DNA from: Nocardioides sp. | GTDB lineage: Bacteria > Actinomycetota > Actinomycetes > Propionibacteriales > Nocardioidaceae | DNA length: 49,476 nt | Direction: 5' to 3' | NCBI RefSeq assembly: GCF_025965415.1 | Contig: NZ_JAOPWY010000113.1 | Coordinates: forward strand, 1 to 49,476 | In this document: in pieces, positions 16,522 through 25,661 of the stretch | Layout: the number at the start of each line of letters is the position of its first letter | Numbering within the stretch: the first letter of the stretch is position 1 | Made by a program: the position numbers and the translations under genes | Notes under the pieces: model-generated | What the model was told of the DNA's origin: nothing | Database searches by the model: none | What the model saw: the letters and a program-made list of their open reading frames with translations, nothing else

Positions 16522-16647
16522 GCGTGCTCTGGGGGCGGTGAAATTCCGCACCGGCGGTCACAGTCCGCGACCCGACCACATCCAGTGGCCGGTTGACCAG
16601 GTGGAACTCCTGGACCGACGGTCACAGTCCGGATGAGAAGCGCACGC
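16522..16647 (+). promoter_or_regulatory. FMN riboswitch (RFN element)
   Basis: The conserved RFN blocks appear in order: GGGGGCGGTGAAATTCCGCA, CCGGCGGTCACAGTCCGCGA, GGTTGACCAGGTGGAA, CTCCTGGACCGACGGTCA, then CAGTCCGGATGAGAAG. P1 closes by GCGTGC at 16522-16527 with GCACGC at 16642-16647. It precedes ribD by 84 nt. Downstream, CTCCGC at 16654-16659 can pair with GCGGAG at 16726-16731, next to the ribD SD, so FMN binding probably acts by hiding the ribosome binding site. Alternative CGTCCC/GGGACG hairpins lie between. It would lower expression of the rib operon when FMN is plentiful. Confidence 0.95.
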
Positions 16648-16731
16648 AGACGGCTCCGCGCCCGTCCCGATCAGGGACGCGCGTCCCGTCCCACGCCCCC
16701 CTGAGTCCGCACCCACGGACCGGAGGCGGAG

Positions 16732-17778
16732 ATGACGACCAGCGAGGCGGAGCGCAGCGCCATGCGGCGCGCCCTGGCGCTCGCCGTGACGCCGGGGGTG
16801 CCCCTCGGGCCCAACCCGCGGGTCGGCTGCGTGCTCCTCGCCCCGGACGGCACCACGATCGCCGAGGGCTTCCACCGCGGCGCAGGCACCCCGCACGCCG
16901 AGGCGGCCGCGCTCGCCGAGGCCGGGGAGTCGGCACGGGGGGCCACCGCTGTCGTCACCCTCGAGCCCTGCAACCACACCGGCCGCACCGGGCCGTGCAG
17001 CGAGGCGCTCGTCGCCGCGGGCGTACGTCGCGTCGTCTACGCCCAGCCCGACGCCAACCCCGTCGCAGTGGGCGGGGCCGGCCGGCTGCGGGAGGCCGGC
17101 GTCGAGGTGGTCGGCGGTGAGATGGTCGACGAGGCGCAGGCGATCAACCGCGCCTGGACCTTCGCCGTCGCCCGTCGTCGCCCGTTCGTCACCTGGAAGT
17201 TCGCCACCACCCTCGACGGCCGCAGCGCCGCGGCCGACGGCACCAGCCGCTGGGTCTCCAACCGCGCGGCGCGCCTGGACACCCACCGGCTCCGGTCGCT
17301 GTGCGACACCGTGCTCGTGGGGACCCGCACCGTCGAGGTCGACGACCCCGAGCTCACGGTCCGCGACGAGCTCGACCAGCCGGTGGCGATCCAGCCGCTG
17401 CGCGCGGTGATGGGCCTGCGCGACCTGCCGGCAGACCGGCGGGTGTTCAACGCCCGGGCCGAGACCGTGCACCTGCGCACGCGTGACCCCGAGGAGGCGC
17501 TGGCCCGGCTGCACGACCTGGACCGCCAGCACGTGTTCCTCGAGGGCGGTCCCACCCTGGCCCGGGCCTTCCTGGCCGCCGACCTCGTCGACGAGGTCGT
17601 CACCTACGTCGCACCGATGCTCCTCGGCGCCGGCTCCAGCGCGGTCGCCGACCTCGGCATCACCACCATCACCGACGCCCTGCACCTGCACGTCACCGAC
17701 GTCACCGTGCTGCAGGGCCACGACGGTGAGGACACCAACGTGCGCCTCACCATGAAGCCCCTCAGGAGGAGGACCTGA
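16732..17778 (+). CDS. ribD: Bifunctional riboflavin biosynthesis deaminase/reductase RibD
   Basis: A 348-residue two-domain enzyme performing pyrimidine deamination and then side-chain reduction (riboflavin steps 2 and 3). The N-terminal cytidine-deaminase domain has the zinc ligands in TPHAEAAAL (residues about 64-72) and LEPCNHTGRTGPC. The C-terminal reductase domain starts near residue 145 with PFVTWKFATTLDGRSAA and has VFLEGGPTLARAFL near the end. GGAGG precedes the ATG with a 5-nt gap. It is the first gene under the FMN riboswitch and overlaps ribE by one base (TGATG). Confidence 0.95.
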   Translation: MTTSEAERSAMRRALALAVTPGVPLGPNPRVGCVLLAPDGTTIAEGFHRGAGTPHAEAAALAEAGESARGATAVVTLEPCNHTGRTGPCSEALVAAGVRRVVYAQPDANPVAVGGAGRLREAGVEVVGGEMVDEAQAINRAWTFAVARRRPFVTWKFATTLDGRSAAADGTSRWVSNRAARLDTHRLRSLCDTVLVGTRTVEVDDPELTVRDELDQPVAIQPLRAVMGLRDLPADRRVFNARAETVHLRTRDPEEALARLHDLDRQHVFLEGGPTLARAFLAADLVDEVVTYVAPMLLGAGSSAVADLGITTITDALHLHVTDVTVLQGHDGEDTNVRLTMKPLRRRT

Positions 17779-18404
17779 TGTTCACCGGAATCGTCGAGGA
17801 GCTCGGCACCATCGCCGAGATCACCGACCAGGGCGACGCCATCCGGCTCACCGTCGAGGCCGACACCGTCCTCGAGGGCACCGGGCTGGGTGACTCCATC
17901 TCCGTCAACGGCTGCTGCCTCACCGTCGCGGAGCTCGGCGACGGGAGGTGGACCGCCGACCTGATGCAGGAGACGCTCGACAAGACCTCCCTCGCCGGGG
18001 TCGCTCCCGGTGACCGGGTCAACCTCGAGCGCGCGGTCACCGTGGACAAGCGGCTCGGCGGCCACATCGTCCAGGGGCATGTCGACGGCGTCGGCGAGGT
18101 CATCTCCCGCTCGCCCAGCGAGCACTGGGACGTCGTGGAGATCTCGCTGCCCGGCCACCTGGCGCGCTACCTCGTCGACAAGGGCTCGATCACCGTCGAC
18201 GGCGTCAGCCTCACCGTCGTGGAGGCCCGCGAGGCCAGCTTCACCGTCAGCCTCATCCCCGAGACGCTCGCCCGTACGACGCTCGGCTCGCGCCGACCCG
18301 GCGACCTCGTCAACCTCGAGGCCGACGTCATCGCCAAGCATGTCGAGAAGCTGCTCGCCAGCGGCCTCGTCGACCGCCTCACCCCCCGAGAGGACCTTCA
18401 GTGA
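17778..18404 (+). CDS. ribE: Riboflavin synthase alpha chain
   Basis: A 208-residue protein made of two similar lumazine-binding halves: MFTGIVEELGTI at the start, then GDSISVNGCCLTV, and in the second half GHIVQGHVDGVG and KGSITVDGVSLTVVEA. It converts two 6,7-dimethyl-8-ribityllumazine molecules to riboflavin plus the pyrimidine diamine. Length and the MFTG start are as in the family. It is coupled to ribD upstream and to the transporter downstream (GTGA overlap). Confidence 0.96.
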   Translation: MFTGIVEELGTIAEITDQGDAIRLTVEADTVLEGTGLGDSISVNGCCLTVAELGDGRWTADLMQETLDKTSLAGVAPGDRVNLERAVTVDKRLGGHIVQGHVDGVGEVISRSPSEHWDVVEISLPGHLARYLVDKGSITVDGVSLTVVEAREASFTVSLIPETLARTTLGSRRPGDLVNLEADVIAKHVEKLLASGLVDRLTPREDLQ

Positions 18405-19102
18405 ACCTGCTCCACTGGCTCTACGACGCCCAGGTCCAGATCGCCGGGCACGCGATCACCTGGCGCGAGATCATCGGCAACGCCTTCGGGTTCGCCTCCG
18501 CCATCGGAGGCCTGCGGCGCCGGGTCTGGGCGTGGCCGATCGGCATCGTCGGCAACGTGCTCCTCTTCACGGTCTTCATCGCGGCCACCTTCGACGCCCA
18601 CGCGCAGCAGCCGCTCTTCGGCCAGGCCGGTCGCCAGGTCTTCTTCATCGTGACCAGCGTCTACGGCTGGTGGCGCTGGCGACAGGTCCGCGCCGGCCGC
18701 GACAAGGACGCCCCGGCGATCACCCCCCGCTGGGCGACGCGGAACGAGCGCGTGGCCTACCTCCTCGCCGCGGCCGCCGCGGTCGTGGTGTGCCAGTGGG
18801 TCTTCTCCGTCATCGGCGCCGGCTGGCCCGCGCCGCGCTGGTACTACTGGTGCGACGCGTGGATCTTCGTCGGCTCCATGGTCGCGACGTACGCCATGGC
18901 GCGCGGCTGGACCGACTTCTGGCTCGCCTGGATCGCGGTCGACCTGGTCGGCGTACCGCTGCTGTGGCACTCGGGCTACTACCCGACCGCCGTCCTGTTC
19001 GTCGTCTACGGTGCGCTGGTGGTCTGGGGCTTCCTGGTGTGGCGCCGAGCGGCACGTGACGAGACACCGACCGAGCGCGAGGAGCAGGTGGTCAACGCAT
19101 GA
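18401..19102 (+). CDS. ribM: PnuC-like transporter, probable riboflavin transporter RibM
   Basis: A 233-residue membrane protein with about seven helices and a PnuC fold ([93 protein letters not shown]). PnuC proteins carry nicotinamide riboside, but members inside rib operons under FMN riboswitches (RibM of Streptomyces, PnuX of Corynebacterium) carry riboflavin. Its place between ribE and ribBA therefore points to flavin uptake by facilitated diffusion. It starts at GTG overlapping the ribE stop and overlaps ribBA by four bases. Confidence 0.85.
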   Translation: MNLLHWLYDAQVQIAGHAITWREIIGNAFGFASAIGGLRRRVWAWPIGIVGNVLLFTVFIAATFDAHAQQPLFGQAGRQVFFIVTSVYGWWRWRQVRAGRDKDAPAITPRWATRNERVAYLLAAAAAVVVCQWVFSVIGAGWPAPRWYYWCDAWIFVGSMVATYAMARGWTDFWLAWIAVDLVGVPLLWHSGYYPTAVLFVVYGALVVWGFLVWRRAARDETPTEREEQVVNA

Positions 19103-20337
19103 ACGTGCGACTGGACTCCGTCGATCGGGCCATCGCGGACATCGCGGCCGGCCGGGCCGTCGTCGTCGTCGACGACGAGGACCGCGAGAACGAGGGCGAC
19201 ATCATCTTCGCCGCCGCCAAGGCGACGCCGGAGCTGATGGCCTTCACGATCCGTCACTCCAGCGGTGTCATCTGCGTGCCGATGCCGGCCGAGATGCTCG
19301 ACCGCCTCGAGATCCCCCTGATGACCCCGCACAACAAGGACAAGCTCCGCACGGCCTACACGATCTCCGTGGACGCCCGTGACGGCGTCAGCACCGGCAT
19401 CAGCGCCTCCGACCGGGCGCACACCGCCCGCACGCTGGCCGACTCCGCGACGGAGCCGTGGGAGCTCACCCGCCCCGGGCACGTGTTCCCGCTGCGCTAC
19501 CGCGACGGTGGCGTGCTGGTCCGTCGCGGCCACACGGAGGCCGCGGTCGACCTGGCCACGCTGGCCGGACTGACCCCTGCAGGCGTCCTGGTCGAGGTCG
19601 TCAACGACGACGGCACCATGAAGCGCGGACCCGAGCTGCGGGAGTTCGCCGACGAGCACGGCCTGGCGATGATCTCGATCGAGGACCTGGTCCGCTACCG
19701 CCGCCGCCACGAGCGCCACGTCGAGCGCGTCGCCGAGACCCGGCTGCCCACCCGCCACGGCGACTTCACCGCCTACGGCTACCGCATCACCATCGACAAC
19801 AGCGAGCACCTGGCGCTCGTCTACGGCGACATCTCCGGCGACGAGCCGGTGCTCACCCGGGTGCACAGCGAGTGCCTCACCGGCGACGTCTTCGGCAGCG
19901 AGCGCTGCGACTGCGGCCCCCAGCTCGACGAGGCCCTCGCCACCATCGTGGCCGAGGGCAGGGGAGTGGTGGTCTACCTGCGCGGGCACGAGGGACGCGG
20001 CATCGGCCTGGTCGCCAAGCTGCAGGCCTACCAGCTGCAGGACGGCGGTCGCGACACGGTCGACGCCAACCTCGACCTCGGACTGCCCGCCGACGCACGG
20101 CACTACGGCACGGCCACCCAGGTCCTCCGCGACCTCGGCATCGCGTCCGTGCGGCTGATGACCAACAACCCCGACAAGACCGCCAGCCTGGAGGACTTCG
20201 GGATCCGCGTGGCCGAGCGCGTGCCGCTCACGCCGCACCCCAACGGCCACAACCTCGCCTACCTGCAGACCAAGCGCGACCGGATGGGCCACGACCTGCC
20301 CGACCTGTCCGACCTGTCCGACGGAGGAGACCGATGA
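19099..20337 (+). CDS. ribBA: Bifunctional DHBP synthase / GTP cyclohydrolase II RibBA
   Basis: A 412-residue fusion. The N-terminal half (about 1-200) makes 3,4-dihydroxy-2-butanone 4-phosphate from ribulose 5-phosphate and keeps the acidic loop [10 protein letters not shown], plus [13 protein letters not shown] and SASDRAHTA. The C-terminal half opens GTP and keeps the zinc cysteines [18 protein letters not shown] and the GTP-site [10 protein letters not shown]. Both active sites look intact, unlike some actinobacterial RibBA proteins with one dead half. It supplies both precursors of the pathway and is coupled to its neighbours on each side. Confidence 0.96.
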   Translation: MNVRLDSVDRAIADIAAGRAVVVVDDEDRENEGDIIFAAAKATPELMAFTIRHSSGVICVPMPAEMLDRLEIPLMTPHNKDKLRTAYTISVDARDGVSTGISASDRAHTARTLADSATEPWELTRPGHVFPLRYRDGGVLVRRGHTEAAVDLATLAGLTPAGVLVEVVNDDGTMKRGPELREFADEHGLAMISIEDLVRYRRRHERHVERVAETRLPTRHGDFTAYGYRITIDNSEHLALVYGDISGDEPVLTRVHSECLTGDVFGSERCDCGPQLDEALATIVAEGRGVVVYLRGHEGRGIGLVAKLQAYQLQDGGRDTVDANLDLGLPADARHYGTATQVLRDLGIASVRLMTNNPDKTASLEDFGIRVAERVPLTPHPNGHNLAYLQTKRDRMGHDLPDLSDLSDGGDR

Positions 20338-20813
20338 GCGGCGCCGGAGCACCGACGACCCAGCCCTTCGACGCCAGCGGCCTGCGCGTCGCCGTCGTCG
20401 CGGCCACCTGGCACACCCAGGTGATGGACGGCCTCGTCGGCGGCGCCGAGCGCGCCCTGGCGGCGTACGGCATCACCGAGCCCGAGGTGATCCGCGTGCC
20501 GGGCACCTTCGAGCTGCCCGTCGTCGCGGCCGCGCTGGCCCGGGCCGGGTACGACGCCGTGGTGGCGCTCGGCGTCGTGATCCGCGGCGGCACCCCGCAC
20601 TTCGACTACGTCTGCTCCGCGGCGACCGACGGGCTCACGCAGGTGAGCGTCGACCACGCGATGCCGGTGGGGTTCGGGGTGCTGACCTGCGACACCGAGG
20701 AGCAGGCGCTCGCCCGCGCGGGCCTCGCGGGCTCGGCGGAGGACAAGGGCTGGGAGGCGACGTCCGCCGCCCTCGACACGGCGCGGGTGCTGCAGAGCGT
20801 CCGCGGACGCTGA
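20334..20813 (+). CDS. ribH: 6,7-dimethyl-8-ribityllumazine synthase
   Basis: A 159-residue enzyme that condenses the pyrimidine diamine with dihydroxybutanone phosphate. It has [37 protein letters not shown] and the phosphate/active-site loop [16 protein letters not shown] with the conserved His. A short Pro/Thr N-tail precedes the core. The ATG overlaps the ribBA stop (ATGA) with GGAGGAG upstream. It is the last gene of the rib operon; family members form 60-mer or pentamer shells, which cannot be told apart here. Confidence 0.95.
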   Translation: MSGAGAPTTQPFDASGLRVAVVAATWHTQVMDGLVGGAERALAAYGITEPEVIRVPGTFELPVVAAALARAGYDAVVALGVVIRGGTPHFDYVCSAATDGLTQVSVDHAMPVGFGVLTCDTEEQALARAGLAGSAEDKGWEATSAALDTARVLQSVRGR

Positions 20814-20828
20814 CGGCGCCGGGCGGGG

Positions 20829-21092
20829 TCAGGCCGTCCGGTCGCTGGCGCCCTGCAACCGGTCGATGTGCTCGGAGGCCTGGGCCTTCGTGAGGGTGCC
20901 GGGCAGCTCCTCGCCCGCCTCGCGGGCGAGGGTGTCGAGGTAGCTGCGCTGGGCCCCGGTCATGGGCTCGTCACCGGTGACCCACTCCTCGGGGTCCTTG
21001 CGGGTGCTGTCGCCCTGCGGGCCGCCGAGGGTCTCGGAGGTGTCGACGGCCTCGGTCGGGGAGGGGGCCGAATGCATGTTCGAATCAGTCAT
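20829..21092 (-). CDS. DUF3072 domain protein
   Basis: An 87-residue soluble protein. The C-terminal half, EPMTGAQRSYLDTLAREAGEELPGTLTKAQASEHIDRLQ, matches DUF3072, a small helical domain common in Actinobacteria and Proteobacteria. The N-terminal half is polar and low in structure (Ser/Thr/Asp). It is convergent with ribH across 15 bp. Function is unknown. Confidence 0.8.
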   Translation of the reverse strand: MTDSNMHSAPSPTEAVDTSETLGGPQGDSTRKDPEEWVTGDEPMTGAQRSYLDTLAREAGEELPGTLTKAQASEHIDRLQGASDRTA

Positions 21093-21210
21093 GTGTCGAC
21101 CGTAGGCGAGCCTTCGGACGCGGACAACCCTCCTCAGGGGTGACGGGTCACGGCCGGCGGGGTGGGCCTCCCGCCGCATGCCGATGCGCGACCGCCTAGG
21201 CTTCCTCCTC

Positions 21211-21474
21211 GTGAAGACGTTCGAGGACCTGTGGGCGGAGCTGTCCACCAAGGCCGCGGAGCGCCCCGAGGGGTCCGGCACCGTGCAGCAGCTGGATGCC
21301 GGCGTGCATGCCATCGGCAAGAAGCTGCTGGAGGAGGCCGCCGAGTCCTGGATGGCCGCCGAGCACGAGGGCAAGGACGCCACGGCACTGGAGATCAGCC
21401 AGCTGCTCTACCACGCCCAGGTGCTCATGCTCGCCTCCGGACTGACCCTCGACGACGTCTACGCCCACCTGTGA
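21211..21474 (+). CDS. hisE: Phosphoribosyl-ATP pyrophosphatase
   Basis: An 87-residue protein of the usual actinobacterial HisE length, catalysing the second step of histidine synthesis (PR-ATP to PR-AMP). The MazG-like core has [18 protein letters not shown] and the metal-binding acidic residues of [17 protein letters not shown] was taken as start because family members begin (M)[10 protein letters not shown], and TAGGCT ends 8 nt upstream, indicating a leaderless message. It is eight bases before hisG. Confidence 0.93.
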   Translation: MKTFEDLWAELSTKAAERPEGSGTVQQLDAGVHAIGKKLLEEAAESWMAAEHEGKDATALEISQLLYHAQVLMLASGLTLDDVYAHL

Positions 21475-21482
21475 GTGACTGA

Positions 21483-22328
21483 ATGACCCTCCGCATCGCC
21501 GTCCCCAACAAGGGGGCGCTGTCCCAGGCCGCGACCGACATCCTGCGCGAGTCGGGCTACCGCCAGCGCAGCGACTCCAAGGAGCTCGCGCTCGTCGACA
21601 CCGAGAACGACGTCGAGTTCTTCTACCTCCGTCCGCGCGACATCGCGCTCTACGTCGGCGAGGGCACCCTCGACGTCGGCATCACCGGCCGCGACCTGCT
21701 GCTCGACTCGGGCGCCAAGGCCGAGGAGGTCATGAACCTCGGGTTCGGCCGCTCGCGCTTCCACTTCGCCGGACCCGTCGGCCGCTACTCCTCGCTCGAG
21801 GACCTGCAGGGCCTGCGGATCGCGACGTCGTACGTCGGTGTGGTGGAGGACTACCTCTTCCGCCACGGCGTCGCCGCGAGCGTGACCCGCCTCGACGGTG
21901 CGGTGGAGACCAGCATCCAGCTCGGCGTGGCCGACGTCATCGCCGACGTGGTCGAGACCGGTTCGACGCTGCGCGCCGCCGGCCTGGAGACCTTCGGCGA
22001 GGTGATCCTCGACTCGCAGGCCGTGCTCATCACCCGTGGCGGCCAGGTGCCCGACGACTTCGAGATCTTCCGTCGGCGCATCGAGGGCGTGCTGGTGGCC
22101 CGCAGCTTCGTGATGATGGACTACGACATCGAGCAGAAGCACCTCGACGCCGCCTCCGAGCTCGCCCCCGGCCGCGAGGGTCCGACGATCTCCCCGTTGG
22201 GCAAGGCCGGCTGGGTCGCGGTGCGGGTGATGGTGCCGCGCGCCGGGTCGCAGCGACTCATGGACGAGCTGTACTCGATCGGGGCCCGCGCCATCCTGCT
22301 CACGGACATCCATGCCTGCCGACTCTGA
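21483..22328 (+). CDS. hisG: ATP phosphoribosyltransferase (long form)
   Basis: A 281-residue HisG, the first and committed histidine step (ATP plus PRPP). The catalytic part shows MTLRIAVPNKGALSQAA, the DVGITGRDLL segment and the PRPP loop region ADVIADVVETGSTLRAAGL. The extra C-terminal domain of about 75 residues (VARSFVMMDYDIEQKHLDAA ... GARAILLTDIHACRL) is the regulatory ACT-like domain of the long form, so histidine feedback inhibition is expected. It follows hisE by eight bases; its end overlaps the next gene by 17 bp. Confidence 0.96.
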   Translation: MTLRIAVPNKGALSQAATDILRESGYRQRSDSKELALVDTENDVEFFYLRPRDIALYVGEGTLDVGITGRDLLLDSGAKAEEVMNLGFGRSRFHFAGPVGRYSSLEDLQGLRIATSYVGVVEDYLFRHGVAASVTRLDGAVETSIQLGVADVIADVVETGSTLRAAGLETFGEVILDSQAVLITRGGQVPDDFEIFRRRIEGVLVARSFVMMDYDIEQKHLDAASELAPGREGPTISPLGKAGWVAVRVMVPRAGSQRLMDELYSIGARAILLTDIHACRL

Positions 22329-22800
22329 CCGCGCGCCCGGCGGGCAGCCGCGAGCGCTCCCGTCGCTGCCGCACACGTGGCGCCCGTTGGGCGTGCGCTT
22401 CGCGGTCATCGGCCTCGGGCTGACGCTGCTGGTGGTGTGCGCGGCCGCCTGGTTCGGCTTCGACGAGTCGGTCCGCGACCGCTTCAGCTTCCTCCAGCGG
22501 CTGACCCTGTTCATCATGGGCGGGGCCGCCGCGGCCTGCGGCTGGGCCCTCGCCCGGGCCCGCGTCACCGCCGAGATGGAGGCGCTGGTCGTGGTCAACG
22601 GGTTCCGCACCCGCCGCCTCGCGTGGGAGGAGGTCCTGGCGATCCACCTCAGCGAGGGAGCGCCGTGGGCCACGCTGGACCTCGCCGACGGCACGACGAT
22701 CTCGGCGATGGCGTTCCAGGGCTCCGACGGTCGACGTGCCCGCGACGGCGTACGCCAGGTGCGCGCTCTCATCGACCGCGAGGACGCCTCCGGTCACTAG
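22312..22800 (+). CDS. PH domain membrane protein
   Basis: A 162-residue protein with two closely spaced helices (FAVIGLGLTLLVVCAAAWFGF and LTLFIMGGAAAACGWALARA) followed by a small beta-rich cytoplasmic domain (EALVVVNGFRTRRLAWEEVLAIHL ... WATLDLADGTTISAMAFQG) of the bacterial PH type. This gene commonly follows hisG in related Actinobacteria. The overlap with hisG means coupled translation. It has no known role in histidine synthesis. Confidence 0.85.
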   Translation: MPADSDRAPGGQPRALPSLPHTWRPLGVRFAVIGLGLTLLVVCAAAWFGFDESVRDRFSFLQRLTLFIMGGAAAACGWALARARVTAEMEALVVVNGFRTRRLAWEEVLAIHLSEGAPWATLDLADGTTISAMAFQGSDGRRARDGVRQVRALIDREDASGH

Positions 22801-22833
22801 CCGCCCGGGGCCGGGTCGGGGCCTCGCGGACGC

Positions 22834-23739
22834 TCAGACCGCGTGGATGCCCCAGGAGACCGACAGCTCGTCGCCGTCGGTCCCGGCGGGAGCGAGGGTG
22901 ACCAGGTCGGTGCCGGAGTTGAACGCGTCCGCGGGTGCGGTCATCGGCTCGACCGCGAGCCCGGGGCGCGACCCCTCGGCCGGCGGGGTGAAGACCTGCA
23001 GCCAGCGGTGGTGCTCGTCGACCCAGAGCGCCACCCCCCGGCCGGTGGCCGGGTCCACGAGCGTCACGGTGGTCCGCCCCTCCTCGCGGTCGAGGTCGCC
23101 GAACCCCTCGTCGAGCACCGCGTCCCCGATGCGTCGCGGGCTCGTGAAGTCGTACGCCGCCGGCACCGGCTCGGTGCCGACCGGCAGCCGCCGGTCGTCG
23201 ACCAGCACGTGGGTGCGGGCGGGCAGCGTGAGCTCCAGGTCCTCGATCGAGTCGCCGACCCGGAGGTAGGGGTGTGCACCGCTGGCGTACGGCGCGGGCT
23301 CGGGCGACAGGTTGGTCGCCGTCTGGGTCACGACGAGGCCGTTGGCCGACAGGTCGTAGAGGACGTGGAGGTCGAGGGTCCACGGATAGCCGGACTGCGC
23401 CATCAGCCGGAGCACCAGCGAGACCGACGTCGCGGTCTGCTCCTCGACGGTCCACGCGGCCCAGCGGGCGAGCCCGTGCGACGCGTTGCCACGCGTCGGG
23501 TCGGTCAGGCCGAGCTGGAGCTCGCGGCCCCCGAAGGAGTAGCGGCCGTCCCGGATCCGGTTGGGCCACGGCATCAGCAGCTGCCCGCGCCCCCCTGACG
23601 ACATCTCGCCCTCGCCGAAGCCGTCGACGAGCTCCACCGCGTGCCTGCTCAGGCACCGCAGTGCCGCCCCGCTCTCCGTGACGACTGCGGTGTGTCCCGC
23701 GGCTGCGATCTCGTACTGGTCCCCGCTCGGCGCCACCAT
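22834..23739 (-). CDS. Aldose 1-epimerase family protein
   Basis: A 301-residue galactose mutarotase-fold protein. It has LLMPWPNRIRDGRYSFGGRE, NASHGLARWAAW (substrate-binding His), YASGAHPYLRVG (catalytic His) and the late acidic region RPGLAVEPMTAPADAFNSG with the conserved glutamate. It should interconvert anomers of a hexose or a related sugar; the exact sugar is unknown. The ATG was preferred to the GTG nine bases upstream because TAGGGT ends 7 nt before the ATG, leaving the GTG inside the promoter. It is convergent with the PH-domain gene. Confidence 0.9.
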   Translation of the reverse strand: MVAPSGDQYEIAAAGHTAVVTESGAALRCLSRHAVELVDGFGEGEMSSGGRGQLLMPWPNRIRDGRYSFGGRELQLGLTDPTRGNASHGLARWAAWTVEEQTATSVSLVLRLMAQSGYPWTLDLHVLYDLSANGLVVTQTATNLSPEPAPYASGAHPYLRVGDSIEDLELTLPARTHVLVDDRRLPVGTEPVPAAYDFTSPRRIGDAVLDEGFGDLDREEGRTTVTLVDPATGRGVALWVDEHHRWLQVFTPPAEGSRPGLAVEPMTAPADAFNSGTDLVTLAPAGTDGDELSVSWGIHAV

Positions 23740-23866
23740 GACGGCCACCCTAGACAGCGTTGGCCTCCGCGCACGCGATTCACGCCCGCGACCTCACGCC
23801 GGATGACGCGCATCGAGGCCGCCCGCCCACCGGCTCCGGCCGCGAGCAGGTCCACCGACCGGACGT

Positions 23867-24454
23867 CTACACGCTGGAGGAGGCGCCGGCCTGGTCGGGG
23901 TCGGTCGTGTCCACCAGCACCTGGGCGTGGCTCCGGGTGTCGAGTCGCTCGAAGAGGGCGTCCTCGTCGTGGCGCCACTGCTCCCACTGGGGGCGCATCC
24001 GCTCGCCGTCGCGGGCGAGACCTCGGTCGAGGCGGAGGTCGGGGTCCGCCTCGACCCACACCAGCACCCCGACCAGCTCGGAGATCGCGGGCGACCAGCT
24101 GCCGACCCCCTCGAGCACGAGCAGCCCGCCCGGAGCGACGCGGTGCGTCTCGGCCCACGCGTCCGCCAGCCAGTCCCACCGCCGCCACTCGCCGGCACGC
24201 CCGGACGCGAGTGGGGTGAGCAGCGCCGCCACGGTGGCCGCCATGCCGGGGAGGCCCCGCCAGCCGTGGAGGAGCTCGTCGCAGTGCACCACCCGCGCAC
24301 CCGGTACGACGTCCTCCAGCCCTGCGGCCAGCGTGGTCTTGCCCGACCCGGCCGGTCCGTCGATGCACACGAGCCGCCCGGGGCCGAGGGTCGGCGGAGC
24401 CGACAGCACCCGGTCGGCGACCTCCCGCGCGACGTCGTACGGGTCAGAAGGCAC
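23867..24454 (-). CDS. P-loop kinase of the uridine kinase type
   Basis: A 195-residue NTPase from GTG. The Walker A motif is IDGPAGSGKTTLA, followed by VVHCDELLHGWRGL (acidic residue at the phosphoryl acceptor site), a lid-like region, and LLVLEGVGSW as Walker B-like strand. The fold matches small nucleoside/uridine-type kinases often annotated as uridine kinase, but at 195 residues with divergent acceptor loops the substrate is uncertain. It overlaps the preceding aldolase gene by 11 bp, so the two are coupled. Confidence 0.8.
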   Translation of the reverse strand: MPSDPYDVAREVADRVLSAPPTLGPGRLVCIDGPAGSGKTTLAAGLEDVVPGARVVHCDELLHGWRGLPGMAATVAALLTPLASGRAGEWRRWDWLADAWAETHRVAPGGLLVLEGVGSWSPAISELVGVLVWVEADPDLRLDRGLARDGERMRPQWEQWRHDEDALFERLDTRSHAQVLVDTTDPDQAGASSSV

Positions 24455-25661
24455 GGTCGATGCCGCGGTAGGACGGCACCACCTCGGTGACGGACTCGCC
24501 GCGGACCAGGTGCACGTGGCGGACGTGCTCGAACAGCTCGCCGGACTTGGCGTGGCGGAACCAGACGAGGTCGCCGATGCCCAGCAGCGCGGCGGGGTGC
24601 CCGGTGAGCGGGGTCTGGACCTCGCCGGCGCCCTCGAGCCCGGTGAGGTGCAGGCCGGGCGGCGCCCAGGGGATCGGGAGGCGGTCCGCACCCGTGGCGC
24701 CGCTGGCCACCAGCCCGCCGCCGTGGACGGTCGCCATCGCCGGGGTGGGCTTGCGCGTCACGCGCAGCCCGAAGAAGGCGGCCGGGCGCGGCTCGAACGA
24801 CGCGTAGTGGTCGAAGATCCCGGGGACGAGCAGCCCCGACCCGGCGGCGACCTCGGTGACCGCGGCGTCCGCGGCCGTCGCCTCGACGGACCCCGACCCG
24901 CCGCCGTTCCAGAACTCCAGGTCGGTCACCCGCGCGAGGGCCTCGGCGATCTCGCGGCGCCGCACCTCGAGCTGGGCCATCGAGGCCTGCTTGAGACGGC
25001 GTACGAGCAGGGACTTGGTGCGCTGGTCCGGTACGTCGTCCGGGACGCCCGCCACCTGCCCCTCGTAGGTCATCACCCCGACGAGCTCGAAGCCGTCGCG
25101 CGCCACGACGCACCGGGCCAGGGCCACCACGTCGGCGGTGTCGAACAGCGGGGAGCGCTTGGGGCCGATGTGCTGGCCGCCGAGGCGCAGCCCGGCGTCG
25201 AGGTCGAGCGCGACCCGGACCGGCACCTCGAAGGTGTCGCGGGCGGCGTCCACGGCATACAGGTGGGCGGGGTCGTCGACCATGAGCGTGATCGCCGCGG
25301 CGGCCGCGGGGGAGGAGGTCAGCCGGCGCAGCGCCGCGGCGTCCACCGTCGGGTAGGCCACGACGATGTCGTCGCTGACGCCGGTCTCGTGCAGCCACAG
25401 CGCCTCCGCGAGGGTGTAGCCCAGGACGCCGGCGAAGCCCTCCGTCGCGAGCGCCCGCTCGACCAGGGCCGGGACCCGCAGCGACTTCGAGGCCACCCGG
25501 ATCGGCTTGCCGCCGGCGCGCCGCACGAGGTCGGCGGCGTTGGCGTCGAACGCGTCCAGGTCGACCACCGCGATCGGCGTGGCGGGCGGCTCGGGGAGCG
25601 AAGCGATGGCGGCGTTGAACCTCGACCACAGGCGGTTGCGGTCGACGAACTCATGGCTCAC
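24444..25661 (-). CDS. Alanine racemase N-terminal domain protein (amino acid deaminase/aldolase type)
   Basis: A 405-residue PLP enzyme of fold type III. The cofactor lysine is in IRVASKSLRVPALVERAL at about residue 58, and the barrel continues with DDIVVAYPTVDAAALRRL and GGGSGSVEATAADAAVTEVAAGSGLL. It lacks the alanine racemase second-subunit tyrosine; the C-terminal D-threonine aldolase-like domain ends in metal-binding-like histidines (FRHAKSGELFEHVRHVHLV). D-amino acid aldolase or deaminase activity is likely, substrate unknown. It starts at GTG overlapping the upstream stop. Confidence 0.85.
   Translation of the reverse strand: MSHEFVDRNRLWSRFNAAIASLPEPPATPIAVVDLDAFDANAADLVRRAGGKPIRVASKSLRVPALVERALATEGFAGVLGYTLAEALWLHETGVSDDIVVAYPTVDAAALRRLTSSPAAAAAITLMVDDPAHLYAVDAARDTFEVPVRVALDLDAGLRLGGQHIGPKRSPLFDTADVVALARCVVARDGFELVGVMTYEGQVAGVPDDVPDQRTKSLLVRRLKQASMAQLEVRRREIAEALARVTDLEFWNGGGSGSVEATAADAAVTEVAAGSGLLVPGIFDHYASFEPRPAAFFGLRVTRKPTPAMATVHGGGLVASGATGADRLPIPWAPPGLHLTGLEGAGEVQTPLTGHPAALLGIGDLVWFRHAKSGELFEHVRHVHLVRGESVTEVVPSYRGIDRAF

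Noticed and set aside
20796..20811. Perfect 16-bp palindrome AGCGTCCGCGGACGCT at the end of ribH
   Set aside because: It has no loop, lies in coding sequence and is made of common GC-rich codons; no T run follows, so it is not called a terminator.
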